Of a stretch of DNA of 64,000 nucleotides, positions 25,770 to 35,752 are shown in pieces (positions within the stretch are counted from its first letter, which is position 1; every line of letters starts with the position of its first letter). Origin of the DNA: Cephalothrix simula (Eukaryota > Nemertea > Palaeonemertea > Archinemertea > Cephalotrichidae); contig JAXIUW010218062.1 of the NCBI GenBank assembly GCA_035591015.1, positions 61,679 through 125,678 of the forward strand, given 5' to 3'. The position numbers and the translations under genes are program-made. Under the pieces are notes generated by a model. That model ran no database searches, had not been told where the DNA came from, and saw nothing but the letters and a program-made list of their open reading frames with translations.

Positions 25770-25802
25770 CTAGCTAGAAACTAATTAGAGACTAATTAGA
25801 GA
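25770..25802. repeat. 11-bp tandem array across the nadE-clpB junction
   Basis: CTAGCTAGAAA, then CTAATTAGAGA twice. The third unit covers the last codons and the stop of the convergent clpB, so the C-terminal residues of ClpB are written in repeat sequence. Confidence 0.6.
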
Positions 25803-28389
25803 CGAGCCTATGAAAGCTAAGTCCATCATTTTGCTGGCTTTTACGTATCTCAATTTTATCGCCGCTATTAACTGACTCATTAAGCATACGGAAGGCCAGT
25901 ACATCGGCAATTTCTTTTTGAATAAGACGCTTGAGTGGTCTTGCTCCAAAAACGCCGTCATAGCCCTTGGTAGCTAGATATTCTTGGGCATCTTCATTAA
26001 GACTAATCTCTATTTGCTGGCCGGCTAGTCGCCTTTGCAGTTTTTCCATTTGAATGCGAGTTATTTCTTTAATATTCTCAATATTAAGATGATTAAAGAC
26101 TATAACCTCGTCAATACGATTCAAGAATTCAGGCCGAAAGAATTGCTGTAAGGCTTGTGTAGTGGCCTCTTTATGGGCAACTTCGTCTATCTGAGTGCCA
26201 TTATCGTGGCTACTTATATTTTGACCAATGTTCGTAGTAAGAATGATTACCGTATTGCGAAAATCTACCATGCGACCATTACTATCAGTCAGCCGACCAT
26301 CATCCATAATTTGCAAAAACAGATTAAACACATCACGATGCGCTTTTTCTACCTCATCAAGCAGGATGACTGAGTATGGTCGCCGCCGCACGGCTTCAGT
26401 TAAAATCCCCCCTTCTTCGTAACCAACATAGCCCGGCGGTGCGCCAATCATTCGTGCCGTAGAGTGTTTCTCCATATATTCAGACATATCTATTCTGATG
26501 ATTGACTTTTCATCATCAAATAGAAACTTAGCCAAACTATTTACCAATTCTGTTTTTCCGACTCCAGTTGAACCGGCAAAAATAAATACTCCTATAGGGC
26601 GATTAGGGTCTTGGATGCCGGCTCTTGAACGGCGAATAGCATTGCTGATAGAGTAAATAGCACCATTTTGACCAACAACATTAGCTGACAAACTGCGCTC
26701 CATTTTTAGTAGCTTGTTGCGCTCACTTTCAAGTACTCTTTCTAGGGGAATGCCCGTCCATCGTGCAACGATAGCAGCAATATCTTCGGCATCTACCGCC
26801 TCACGCAACATGCGTTTGGCTCCAAGATCATTCAGCTGGCCACGAATTGTAGCTAGCTTGCGATTAACCTCATCTAGCGTTCCATAGCGGAGCCGTGCTG
26901 CTTTTTCTAGGTCTCCATCACGTTGAGCTTGCTGTTCTTCTAGTCTAATTTTTTCTATGTCGCCCTGTAGTGTTCTGATTTCGGCAATCATCTCACGTTC
27001 TTTGTTCCAACGCATTCGTTTTTCGGCACTCTTTTCACGGAGATCGCCCAGTCTCACAGCTAGCTTTTTAAGCGTGTCGGCATTGGTTTCTGCATCAGCC
27101 TTTAGAGCCGTTATCTCTATTTCAATGCGCATTATTTGCCGTTCAATACGGTCTATTTCTATGGGTATTGAATCTATTTCTATGCAGAGCTGTGCGCTAG
27201 CTTCATCAATTAAATCAATGGCTTTATCGGGCAAAAATCTATCTGTTATGTAGCGTGAAGACAAACTAGTAGCCGCAATAATGGCTGCATCTTTAATGCG
27301 GATACCATGATGAACTTCATACTTTTCTTTAAGGCCACGCAGAATGGCAATGGTCGACTCGATAGATGGCTCGGCTACCACTATTTGCTGAAAGCGGCGC
27401 TCTAAGGCCATGTCTTTTTCAATATACTTTTTGTATTCAGTAAGAGTTGTCGCTCCCACACAGCGCATTGAACCTCGTGATAATGCTGGTTTAAGCAGGT
27501 TAGACGCATCTACGTTGCCATCAGATGCTCCGGCTCCGACCAGCATATGCACCTCATCAACAAACAAAATCAACTGCCCATTTGAATTTTCTACCTGCTG
27601 AATAATTGATTTAAGCCGATCTTCAAAATCACCCCTAAATTTGGCTCCGGCTAAAAGCAAGCCAAGGTCTAAGGCAAAAATCCGCTTATTCTTTAGTGTT
27701 TCAGGAACATCGCCTGATACTATACGCTGCGCCAAGCCCTCAACAATGGCAGTTTTACCTACTCCGGGGTCGCCAATAAGAACTGGATTATTCTTGCGGC
27801 GGCGTGACAACACCTGAATAAGGCGTCGCACTTCTTCATCACGGCCAATCACCGGGTCTAGCTTGCCCTGCCGTGCTAAGTTGATTAGATCTACGCAGTA
27901 TTTTTCAATGCGCTCTAAGCGTTCTTCAGACTCAGGTGAATTAGCATGACCGCTGATTTCGGCAATGCTTTCTAGCACAATATTGCGAGTTATGTTGCGT
28001 GATTTCAGTAGCTCAGTCGCCTCACTGCCCCGCTCAGAGAGCAATCCTAATAGTAAATGCCCGCAACTTGTGTAGCTGTCTTGCAAGACATCAGATTCTC
28101 GCTCGGAGCGTTGCAGAACATTCTGAAGTCGCTTTGACACATAGGGAGTTGTGCCCGGCGAAGTCTTGGGCAGGCGATCAAGATGATGGTTAAGCTGCTG
28201 AATAAGTAATTCGCTGTGCGAGCCTACTTTTTCTAAAATGAAGGCCACCACACTTTCTTCTTGCTCGGTTAAAGTCAATAAAAGGTGCTCAGGCTCAATT
28301 TTAGCGTGGCGGTTTTTATGAGCAAAATCCTGTGCCGCCAGTACCGCAGACTGGGCTTTATTGGTGAATTTCTGAATTGATAATCCCAT
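25792..28389 (-). CDS. clpB: Disaggregase chaperone ClpB
   Basis: 865 residues, the full-length AAA+ ClpB. Domains: a Clp-N double repeat (about 1-145), NBD1 with Walker [10 protein letters not shown] (about 205), a coiled-coil M domain (about 410-525, rich in E, K and R), NBD2 with GSTGVGKTE (about 607), and the C-terminal D2-small domain. The ClpP-binding IGF loop typical of ClpA is not seen, and the M domain supports ClpB. It rescues aggregated proteins with DnaK in the cytosol. No clear sigma-32 promoter was found upstream. Confidence 0.97.
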   Translation of the reverse strand: MGLSIQKFTNKAQSAVLAAQDFAHKNRHAKIEPEHLLLTLTEQEESVVAFILEKVGSHSELLIQQLNHHLDRLPKTSPGTTPYVSKRLQNVLQRSERESDVLQDSYTSCGHLLLGLLSERGSEATELLKSRNITRNIVLESIAEISGHANSPESEERLERIEKYCVDLINLARQGKLDPVIGRDEEVRRLIQVLSRRRKNNPVLIGDPGVGKTAIVEGLAQRIVSGDVPETLKNKRIFALDLGLLLAGAKFRGDFEDRLKSIIQQVENSNGQLILFVDEVHMLVGAGASDGNVDASNLLKPALSRGSMRCVGATTLTEYKKYIEKDMALERRFQQIVVAEPSIESTIAILRGLKEKYEVHHGIRIKDAAIIAATSLSSRYITDRFLPDKAIDLIDEASAQLCIEIDSIPIEIDRIERQIMRIEIEITALKADAETNADTLKKLAVRLGDLREKSAEKRMRWNKEREMIAEIRTLQGDIEKIRLEEQQAQRDGDLEKAARLRYGTLDEVNRKLATIRGQLNDLGAKRMLREAVDAEDIAAIVARWTGIPLERVLESERNKLLKMERSLSANVVGQNGAIYSISNAIRRSRAGIQDPNRPIGVFIFAGSTGVGKTELVNSLAKFLFDDEKSIIRIDMSEYMEKHSTARMIGAPPGYVGYEEGGILTEAVRRRPYSVILLDEVEKAHRDVFNLFLQIMDDGRLTDSNGRMVDFRNTVIILTTNIGQNISSHDNGTQIDEVAHKEATTQALQQFFRPEFLNRIDEVIVFNHLNIENIKEITRIQMEKLQRRLAGQQIEISLNEDAQEYLATKGYDGVFGARPLKRLIQKEIADVLAFRMLNESVNSGDKIEIRKSQQNDGLSFHRLVSN

Positions 28390-28587
28390 CTCTGTCTTGT
28401 AACAGACTGAAAAACTTAGCTATAGCTAATCAGACAAGTTTATTGTTTAGGCGTAAAACAACGGCTAACATTCTAACACAAAAACAATTGTTAGGCATGC
28501 GTTCGCTCTTTTGTTAGCCATGCACTCGCCTCTTGTGCTTATCACTTGCGTTGGCATTTTCAAAACTGCGCATTTGCCTGTTTACAC

Positions 28588-29412
28588 TTAGCTATACTTA
28601 TGACGGAGGGGGTTAAAGTGATCTTGCAGAGCATTGCCTAGCAAATTAAAAGAGAGTACCACCAGCATAATCATTAATCCCGGAATAATTGACAAGCGTG
28701 GAGCCTCAAAAATAACATGCTTGCCCTCGGCCAGCATCATGCCCCAGCTAGGAGTGCCCGGCGGAACGCCAATCCCTAAATAACTAAGACTAGCTTCGGC
28801 AATAACGCCAAAGGCTACTGAAAATGAGAACTGCACCGCCAAAGATTCTACAACATTGGGCAAAATATGACGCCCAATTATCCGCGGTAAGCCCATGCCG
28901 ATTGATTGGCAGGCAGCTACATAATCACGTTCTTTTTCGGTGAGCATTCTAGCCCGAGCCAGCCGAGCAAAGCCTGTCCAACCCACAGCTGATAGAGCAA
29001 TAATTACGTTTTTAATGCCGGGTTCAAGCACCGCAGCCAAAGCAATGGCTAACAAAAAACCCGGAAATGCTAGCAGGGCATCTACTAAGCGCATCAAAAA
29101 TTCATCAATCCAGCCGCCATAATAGCCAGACAACAAACCCACAGTAATGCCTATTATGGCTGATAGCGTAGCCGAGCCAAAGCCGGCCAATAGCGAGATT
29201 CTTGCGCCGTAGAGCAGACTACTGAAAACATCTGCACCATATTCATTAAGCCCCAGCCAATGTTTGCTTGACCACACCTCTAATGAGCGAGCTAGATCAA
29301 TATGCTCCGGGTCATGAATAGCCAACCACGGTGCCATTATGCCCGGCAGCACAAATAACATAATCATCAGTATGGCTAAAATATAAATGCGTTTGATAGA
29401 GTTCATCGGCAA
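28588..29412 (-). CDS. Dipeptide/oligopeptide ABC permease, DppC type
   Basis: 274 residues with about six membrane helices and the EAA-loop segment ERDYVAACQSIGMGLPRIIGRHILPNV characteristic of DppC/OppC. The N-terminal WLGLNEYGADVFSSLLYGARISL phrase is the usual periplasmic segment of this subunit (D-Q-GRD--SR-I-GAR family). It pairs with the DppB-type protein encoded just upstream. No peptide-transporter ATPases (DppD or DppF) lie in the window, so they must be encoded elsewhere. Confidence 0.9.
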   Translation of the reverse strand: MPMNSIKRIYILAILMIMLFVLPGIMAPWLAIHDPEHIDLARSLEVWSSKHWLGLNEYGADVFSSLLYGARISLLAGFGSATLSAIIGITVGLLSGYYGGWIDEFLMRLVDALLAFPGFLLAIALAAVLEPGIKNVIIALSAVGWTGFARLARARMLTEKERDYVAACQSIGMGLPRIIGRHILPNVVESLAVQFSFSVAFGVIAEASLSYLGIGVPPGTPSWGMMLAEGKHVIFEAPRLSIIPGLMIMLVVLSFNLLGNALQDHFNPLRHKYS

Positions 29413-29438
29413 TGAATATAGGGCAATAGCAGCTTTAG

Positions 29439-30365
29439 TTAGCTTTTAGCCAAGGCAATGCGTGGGTCAACCACGGTATACAAAAAATCTATAACAGAAT
29501 TAACCACCACGTAACCACCGGCAATGCACAAAATAACTCCCTGCACCAAAGTATAATCACGTTGTTGAATGGCGTTAATCAACAATGTACCCAAGCCCGG
29601 CCAGTCAAAAATGCGTTCGGTGATAATCGCTCCAGACAATAAAACGCCAATTTGCAGGCCAATGATGGTCAGAACGGGAATCATAGCATTGGGCAAGGCA
29701 TGGCTGATAACTACCTGTAAAAAGTTTAAGCCCTTGGCCCTAGCGACCAAAATATATTCTTGAGTAAGAATATCGGCCAAGTTATTGCGAATCATGTAAC
29801 ACAAGATAGAGGCAAAGGCCGTTCCAAGCGTAATTGATGGCAAAACCAAGTGTTCAAATCCACCGCTTTCATTAACCGGCAACCATCCTAAATTTATAGA
29901 GAAAATGATAATTAATACCGGCCCCAAAAAGAAATTAGGAATAGCCACCCCCAGCATCACGAGTACGCCAATAGATTGATCAAGCAGACTGCCTCGCTTA
30001 ATAGCCGCTATTATGCCCAGCGGAAAAGCAATCAGCACCGCCACCACCATAGAGCCCGCCATAAGCTCTATCGTGGCCGGATAATGCTGCAATATCAGAT
30101 CTGACACGGGCTTTTTGCTGAGGATTGATGTTCCAAGATCACCGCTCAACAAAGACTGTACATAATCAAAGTAACGCTGATGGAAGGGTAGGTCTAAGCC
30201 CAGTTGCTGGCGCAGTTGATCACGGCTAGCCTCAAGAGCCGTTTCGCCAAGAATAAGATCTACCGGGTCTCCGGGTATCAAATATAGCAAAGAAAATACT
30301 AGGGTAGAGACAAACCACAGGCTAAACAACGCCCATACTATTTTTCTTAAAGCATAGCTAAGCAT
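29439..30365 (-). CDS. Dipeptide/oligopeptide ABC permease, DppB type
   Basis: 308 residues, six membrane helices. The N-terminal block (YLIPGDPVDLILGE, then LGLDLPFHQRYFDYVQSLLSGDLGTSI) and EAA-loop (EYILVARAKGLNFLQVVISHALPNAMIPV) are typical of DppB/OppB/NikB permeases. It forms the translocation pore with the DppC-type partner 26 bases downstream. It is co-transcribed with the substrate-binding gene 24 bases upstream. Confidence 0.92.
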   Translation of the reverse strand: MLSYALRKIVWALFSLWFVSTLVFSLLYLIPGDPVDLILGETALEASRDQLRQQLGLDLPFHQRYFDYVQSLLSGDLGTSILSKKPVSDLILQHYPATIELMAGSMVVAVLIAFPLGIIAAIKRGSLLDQSIGVLVMLGVAIPNFFLGPVLIIIFSINLGWLPVNESGGFEHLVLPSITLGTAFASILCYMIRNNLADILTQEYILVARAKGLNFLQVVISHALPNAMIPVLTIIGLQIGVLLSGAIITERIFDWPGLGTLLINAIQQRDYTLVQGVILCIAGGYVVVNSVIDFLYTVVDPRIALAKS

Positions 30366-30389
30366 TAGGTTAACATCTGACGCCCTTGA

Positions 30390-31889
30390 TTACTGAACCG
30401 GCCGAACCTTAGACAAGCCTTCAAATCCGCCACTTGGATACAGCTCAAACCCCGTATATTGACGAGAGATAACACCCACATTGTAATTGTGCCACATAGA
30501 TATAAAGGGCAGTTCATCATAAGTTATTCTCTCTACTTCTCTGTAAATTTGTATTAATTCTTTAGAGTCGGTTTGAGTTTGGCCTCGCTCAAGTAATTGG
30601 TCAACTTCAGCATTCTCATAGCGTCCACGGTTGCGACCATTGGGCGGAAACTTAGAGCTATGCAGTAGTTCGTAATAAAAGTTCGGAAAAGCTATTCCAA
30701 TCCACCGCAAAGAATAAAGCTGAAAGTCACCATTCACGATGTCTCGATAAAAAGTGCCCCATTCATAGCTATAGATGCTAATTTCAATGCCAATTTCGGC
30801 CAAGGCCTGCTTAATTACTCTGGCTTGCAGAATAGCACCACGATCAGTGCTGGTTTTATAAGTCAATTTTAGTGGATTAGCAGCCGAATAGCCCGCTGTG
30901 GCTAACAGTTTTTTAGCTTTGGCGATATCATGGGCATAGGGCTTTAGGTCTGGATTGCTAAAGTCGCTACTGGCTGGCAAAAGCCCCACTGCGGCCACGG
31001 CACGCTCTATCCGCTGAAACTCAATCAACTCGGCAACGGGCAGAGCATAGGCTATGGCTTGACGAATGTTTTTATCGCTAATGACCTCATCTTTAAGGTT
31101 AAAACCCAAGTATTGGAATGATAATCCCGCCTCGGCTAAAACACGATAATCAGCACTAAACGCACCGCTCTCAAAAAGCGGTATTTGCTTGAGAGGCAGC
31201 ACGTTTATGGCTAGATCAACCTCTTTGCTACGCATTTTTAGCATACGAGTATTCTCATCTTGAATTATCTTAATGCTCACCTTATCCAAGGCCGGCTTAC
31301 CGCTGTGGTAGTGCTGATTAGCTCGTAAGACTATGTTATTAGGACTATCTGAGACAAGTACGAAGGCTCCGCTGCCAATCAAATTATCAATGGGTGAACG
31401 CTTGAAAATCGGCAAAATCATATCACCCAAAAAAAACGGAAAGGGCTGCTTTAGCTCTATGCTAACCTCATGGCTGTTCAGAGCTTTGATTGAGGCTATC
31501 TTTTCGGCCAAACCAATGCCATACGGAGATTTATTGGCCTCATCAAGATAACTATTAAAGCTAAATACCACATCATCGGCACTAAGCGGCGTTCCATCGC
31601 TGAATTTTGCTTTTTGGCGAATTTGAAAACGATATTCTAGGGGCTTAACTCGCTCCCAAGAGCTAGCCACACCGGGTGCTATACTGAGGTTTTTGTCCAG
31701 CCTGACCAAGGTTTCATACAGCAAATGCACAACCCTAATGCCATTGGCATCAGTGGCATATAGCGGCGACAAATTGCTTGGAGCAGAATCTAAAGCAATT
31801 ATAAATCCATCATCATCCGCAGCCCCTAGTGCATTCATAGGCATGAAGCCCAATACTAACAATAAAATTAATGCGCTTACTTTATTCAT
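30390..31889 (-). CDS. Peptide/nickel-type ABC substrate-binding protein
   Basis: About 499 residues, SBP family 5: LDSAPSNLSPLYATDANGIRVVHLLYETLVRLDKN near the start, then FSDGTPLSADDVVFSF and ADNPLKLTYKTSTDR-like blocks (here AANPLKLTYKTSTDR). The Sec signal peptide spans about residues 1-23 and has no lipobox, so this is a periplasmic protein. Peptides are the commonest ligands, but nickel or glycosides cannot be excluded. The start chosen is ATG 31889; a GTG nine bases upstream is in frame. The start codon lies inside a remarkable 13-bp tandem array. Confidence 0.88.
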   Translation of the reverse strand: MNKVSALILLLVLGFMPMNALGAADDDGFIIALDSAPSNLSPLYATDANGIRVVHLLYETLVRLDKNLSIAPGVASSWERVKPLEYRFQIRQKAKFSDGTPLSADDVVFSFNSYLDEANKSPYGIGLAEKIASIKALNSHEVSIELKQPFPFFLGDMILPIFKRSPIDNLIGSGAFVLVSDSPNNIVLRANQHYHSGKPALDKVSIKIIQDENTRMLKMRSKEVDLAINVLPLKQIPLFESGAFSADYRVLAEAGLSFQYLGFNLKDEVISDKNIRQAIAYALPVAELIEFQRIERAVAAVGLLPASSDFSNPDLKPYAHDIAKAKKLLATAGYSAANPLKLTYKTSTDRGAILQARVIKQALAEIGIEISIYSYEWGTFYRDIVNGDFQLYSLRWIGIAFPNFYYELLHSSKFPPNGRNRGRYENAEVDQLLERGQTQTDSKELIQIYREVERITYDELPFISMWHNYNVGVISRQYTGFELYPSGGFEGLSKVRPVQ

Positions 31890-31999
31890 AGTTTTCACTC
31901 ATGCTCTCCACTCATATTTTTCACTCATGTCTGCCGTTCATGCTTCTCATCCATACCTTCCATTCATATCCCCCGTTAATATTTCACGTTCATGTTTTA
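31883..31999 (-). repeat. Nine-unit 13-bp array containing the dppA start-codon context
   Basis: Nine consecutive 13-mers in perfect phase, from TATTCATAGTTTT (31883) through CACTCATGCTCTC, CACTCATATTTTT, CACTCATGTCTGC and so on to CGTTCATGTTTTA (31999). In eight of the nine, positions 5-7 are CAT, that is ATG on the coding minus strand; the eighth unit has AAT. The first unit holds the real start codon. The period is not a multiple of three, so successive ATGs fall in rotating frames. Confidence 0.85.
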
Positions 32000-32032
32000 G
32001 TTTTTAATGCCTTACCAAGGTTTGATAATGCG

Positions 32033-34933
32033 CTAAAAACCTTGCAGGTCGCTTTGTAGGGTCATGTTTTTGAAGTAAAGAATACCGCCATCTTCACTGC
32101 CTACCAACATATCAACCACGCCATCGCCATCAACATCAAACAGCACTGGATGGGTATCATAACCCACAGAATATTCGCCAAGAATATCATCTCTGCGCTC
32201 CCAAACCGGTGTGCTACCCTCTGCCAACTCTAAAGATAAGAACATACTTAATTTACCACCGCCAGAGCCAACCGCCAGTAGCAGTCGTCGCTCTTGATCA
32301 ATGTATTGTATGGCCGGGCTAGATACAAGACCAGCATTAAGCCCCAAAAAGTTAATTTGAACTTGACGCAGACTAAGTGTGTCTTGCGCCCAGTTTGCAT
32401 CAAACAAATCTAAGCGACCATCTAACTGACCAACTATAAACCGCAGCTGATTACCCCAATTAATCGCCGCTATTGAGGTGCTAGATGGCAGCACTACATC
32501 TTTTATGCGATTGATTTGATTAAGATTATAATCTAAGTTAGAGCCATCGTTCAGAACTATAAACATCTGCCCCCTATCATTGACTATCAGTAGGTCATCA
32601 TCACCATCGTTATCAATATCAACTGCGGTGGGAGCCACATTCTTACCAAAAGAGCTTCCAAAGTAATTATTAGAGACTAAATTAAAGCGTGGAATATTAT
32701 CTGCGGTATTATTTTTATAGTATTCAATTTCGCCACGCCGAGTGCCAATCAAAAGATCTTTAAGGCCGTCGCCATCAATATCTAGTGCCGCCAATTGCGG
32801 ATTTTGTAAAGTATCAGGCAATTCAACGGGTGATGGTAATAATTCAAATATGGGGTCTGTCAACGGAGCTAACTCTAGCAGGGGCAGCTCTTCTTGACCA
32901 TCAGGCGTGGTAACTTCTTCTAACGGAATGCTCTCTACCAGCGGAACTTGCTCTTCAACTACCGGCTCGCCAAGGTACTTCCATACCAAAATTGTATCTG
33001 AGGCACTACCCAGCAATAAATACGGCTTATCATCTTGAGTTAGATTGGTGAAGTGCGGTGCGCTACTGGCTGCTACCTGAAACTTTTCCCATTGATTATT
33101 GCGCAGTGGCCGAAACGCTCCAGATTTACTTATCGGCTGGCCTTCATTGCGTCTTGCAGCTTGTAGAGCACCTTCTGTACCACCAGCCACAAGCTGAAAA
33201 ATGCTTTTATATCTAAAGATGCTCGGCACAGAAGCTCCCTGCATCACAAAATCGCCAAAACTGTTTGATACCAATCCAAACCTTGGCCCCGTAGGCCGAA
33301 CAGTGTTTAATAACAACCATATCGTGCCACGATTATTACCAAGAACTAAATCATCACCGGGATTACCATCAAGCTGCATCAAAAAGGGAGCACTCATGCT
33401 ACCCACATCAATTTGCCCGAGATAAGAATCAGCAACCACCCAAGCTGGCTGCTCAGGCGTGCCGATATTTTCTACAAACTCTAAACGCCCATTAATGCTA
33501 CCCACTAGCAAGTCTAAATCGCCATCGCCATCTACATCACCCAAGGCGGGGTCAGAATATTGCCGCTCAGATGCCGCCGGTAGTATATTTTGCTGGGCAT
33601 TGAGTATAATATCATCGGCAGTGCTTTTGTTTTCATAGTGCAACAGCGAACCATTTTGAGTTCCAATTACTAGATCAGCCTGTCCATCGCCGTTTAGGTC
33701 ACCGCTGGTAACACGCAAGTAACCTGCAAACTGACCAATGTTGAGATAGCGCAAAACATTTTGATTTTCTAACTCCATATCGCCATCGGGCATATCACGC
33801 TTGTAGTGCTTAACTATGGGTGAATTGCTAGACAAAATCACCTGCTTAGTGTCGTCAATATTCATGGTACTCACCGCCGAGTAGCCACCAATATCAAGCA
33901 AAAACAGCATGGTATCATCATAGGCTTCCCATACACCCTCGTTTGTTGTACCAATGTTCCGGAAATAGCTAATACTACCGTCAAACAACCCAACCAAAAG
34001 GTCTTGATCGCCATCACCATCCCAATCATCCCAATGTGGAGCAGCATAGGTCAAATTGCCCATATTCGCTATTAGCACCGGCAAAAAGATGCAGTCTGAC
34101 AACGGCGTTGTATCAGAGCAATAACGAGCCTCATCACGAGTACCAAAGTTCATAAAAAGCGTTATATTGCCGTCTCTTAGGCCTAAGGCTAAATCAGCTA
34201 GGCCATCGGCATTAACATCAGCAAAGGTGGGTACTAAGTCTTGATTAAAGGGCTTGCCTAAAAAATTATCACTAAATAACCGAAAAAAAGGCACAAAGCG
34301 ATTACCTTCATTGCGATAAATCCACAATCGGCCATCACCGCTGCCGACAAATAAATCTAGGTCACCATCGGTATCTATATCAACCAATGCTGGTGCAGCA
34401 TTAGTGCCTACATCAATAGTAATACTGCTATCTACTCCCTGATTAGTTTGGCTTTTCAGCTGAGGCTCTTCTAAAGAATAAATACCATTGCGATACAGAA
34501 ATAAATCTAATTGCCCGTTAGCTTTACCCACCAGCAAATCTTGTTCACCATCTCCATTCAGGTCGGCATAGGCAATCTTCAGCATTTTTAAATCGTCCAC
34601 AAACACCATCCGCCGCTCACCATCAATGGTTGCATGATAAATGCGCTGCCATTCTTCAGCATCCTGTTGCTGCGCCATAGTTGTAGTGGTCACAACCAAC
34701 ATGCCTACCGTGAGTATTCCTAGGGCAACGGCGCAATAGAGCCTGCTTAAAGCCGGCAACCTTAGAGAACTACTAAAAGATTTTACGGGCTTATTTAGTT
34801 GTTTTTTTAGATAAATTATTATGGCTACTATCAGAATCTTTATCTGCTGTATTTTCAGAAACATTCTTAGTGAAGCACCTATAGATTTCATCAAGATTCT
34901 TAAAGCTGGGCAGGTTGAGCTTATCGGTGGCAA
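32033..34933 (-). CDS. Secreted FG-GAP (integrin-type beta-propeller) repeat protein
   Basis: Up to 966 residues. At least ten calcium-binding FG-GAP/VCBS-type motifs are visible: DLNGDGEQDLLVG, DIDTDGDLDLFVG, DVNADGLADLALG, DWDGDGDQDLLVG, DLNGDGQADLVIG, DVDGDGDLDLLVG, DIDGDGLKDLLIG, DIDNDGDDDLLIV, DVDGDGVVDMLVG and others. A hydrophobic export signal (VALGILTVGMLVVTTTTMA) precedes the mature part. A linker rich in P, E and L splits two propeller-like halves at about residue 665-715. In-frame starts at 34933, 34891 and 34864 all lie inside the upstream PilZ-STAS gene; no later ATG/GTG/TTG precedes the signal. The function is probably adhesion or surface binding; the ligand is unknown. Confidence 0.8.
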   Translation of the reverse strand: MPPISSTCPALRILMKSIGASLRMFLKIQQIKILIVAIIIYLKKQLNKPVKSFSSSLRLPALSRLYCAVALGILTVGMLVVTTTTMAQQQDAEEWQRIYHATIDGERRMVFVDDLKMLKIAYADLNGDGEQDLLVGKANGQLDLFLYRNGIYSLEEPQLKSQTNQGVDSSITIDVGTNAAPALVDIDTDGDLDLFVGSGDGRLWIYRNEGNRFVPFFRLFSDNFLGKPFNQDLVPTFADVNADGLADLALGLRDGNITLFMNFGTRDEARYCSDTTPLSDCIFLPVLIANMGNLTYAAPHWDDWDGDGDQDLLVGLFDGSISYFRNIGTTNEGVWEAYDDTMLFLLDIGGYSAVSTMNIDDTKQVILSSNSPIVKHYKRDMPDGDMELENQNVLRYLNIGQFAGYLRVTSGDLNGDGQADLVIGTQNGSLLHYENKSTADDIILNAQQNILPAASERQYSDPALGDVDGDGDLDLLVGSINGRLEFVENIGTPEQPAWVVADSYLGQIDVGSMSAPFLMQLDGNPGDDLVLGNNRGTIWLLLNTVRPTGPRFGLVSNSFGDFVMQGASVPSIFRYKSIFQLVAGGTEGALQAARRNEGQPISKSGAFRPLRNNQWEKFQVAASSAPHFTNLTQDDKPYLLLGSASDTILVWKYLGEPVVEEQVPLVESIPLEEVTTPDGQEELPLLELAPLTDPIFELLPSPVELPDTLQNPQLAALDIDGDGLKDLLIGTRRGEIEYYKNNTADNIPRFNLVSNNYFGSSFGKNVAPTAVDIDNDGDDDLLIVNDRGQMFIVLNDGSNLDYNLNQINRIKDVVLPSSTSIAAINWGNQLRFIVGQLDGRLDLFDANWAQDTLSLRQVQINFLGLNAGLVSSPAIQYIDQERRLLLAVGSGGGKLSMFLSLELAEGSTPVWERRDDILGEYSVGYDTHPVLFDVDGDGVVDMLVGSEDGGILYFKNMTLQSDLQGF

Positions 34934-35519
34934 CAGTACTAGGAGTTATTAGTGCTAATAGTCCACCTTCAAAGACTACAGTTTTATTTATCTGTAGTAA
35001 TAAGTCTAGGGCATCGCTATCAACTTGAGTTACTTTATTAAGTTCAATCACAAAATAGCGTCCGCCTTGGTCAAGCTGACGCTCAACACTAACTTCTATC
35101 AAGGCTGCCTTGCCTTCAGTAAGACGATTGCTTGGAAAAAACACTCCTACATCATAGGTTATAGCCTCTGAAGCAGTATGATTGATGACTTCATGCGGAA
35201 CATAATGCGCCTGACTTAGAATAGACGATACATCGCTAATTTCATTGGCTATAGTTGGGGTAGGAACATCAAAAACGGCACGAATCTTAAATCGCTTTGC
35301 CCTGCGCTTAAGGGGTCGGCTTTCTAATACTCTAACATCAAGGCTAATATTATTATTGAACATTACCAGCCTGCAATTACTACCTACAACCAAATTTTTA
35401 TGGCAAACAAAGGCAATGCCTTGACTAGATATATCAAGTATATCTATATTTGAACTGCTCTCAATAAGGGCTTTTCCCGATTGTAGCATCCCGGTGCGCT
35501 GATTGTTGCGTCTATCCAT
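34791..35519 (-). CDS. PilZ-STAS two-domain protein
   Basis: 242 residues. Residues about 1-90 form a PilZ-like barrel with the c-di-GMP motif elements RRNNQR and, later, DISSQG. Residues about 135-215 look like a STAS/anti-anti-sigma domain: a basic-acidic segment then RYFVIELNKVTQVDSDALDLLLQIN and LLALITPS, in which the Asp-Ser-Asp region is where STAS proteins are phosphorylated. The tail is polar. The fusion suggests that c-di-GMP controls a partner-switch, but this is inference. The FG-GAP gene starts inside its 3' end, so the two are translationally linked. Confidence 0.65.
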   Translation of the reverse strand: MDRRNNQRTGMLQSGKALIESSSNIDILDISSQGIAFVCHKNLVVGSNCRLVMFNNNISLDVRVLESRPLKRRAKRFKIRAVFDVPTPTIANEISDVSSILSQAHYVPHEVINHTASEAITYDVGVFFPSNRLTEGKAALIEVSVERQLDQGGRYFVIELNKVTQVDSDALDLLLQINKTVVFEGGLLALITPSTVATDKLNLPSFKNLDEIYRCFTKNVSENTADKDSDSSHNNLSKKTTK

Positions 35520-35752
35520 ACTTAGTTACTACAATTTCAATTATTGCCCTGTCTATAAATACATTCAGTAGACGGTAATTGGCCACATATTATGACACAA
35601 AAAAATAATTCTAAAAAGGCTACTGAGCAGCATTATCTAAAAACAATAAATAAAGTTGTGTGGCACATATTGTAGATTATCGTTAAAATTGTGTGTATAT
35701 GTTGTGCGGGTAGGCGCATATTTGTGCAAATGATAAAACAAGTATATATAGA

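Noticed and set aside
28390-28587. Heat-shock (sigma-32) promoter for clpB
   Set aside because: A CTTG-like -35 exists but no CCCCAT-type -10 at proper distance.
31883-31999. CRISPR array interpretation of the 13-bp repeats
   Set aside because: Units are contiguous, too short, lack spacers and there are no cas genes.
35713-35727. Sigma-54 site (GGCGCATATTTGTGC) before the HTH-PTS IIA gene
   Set aside because: GG and GC are eleven bases apart, one more than allowed.
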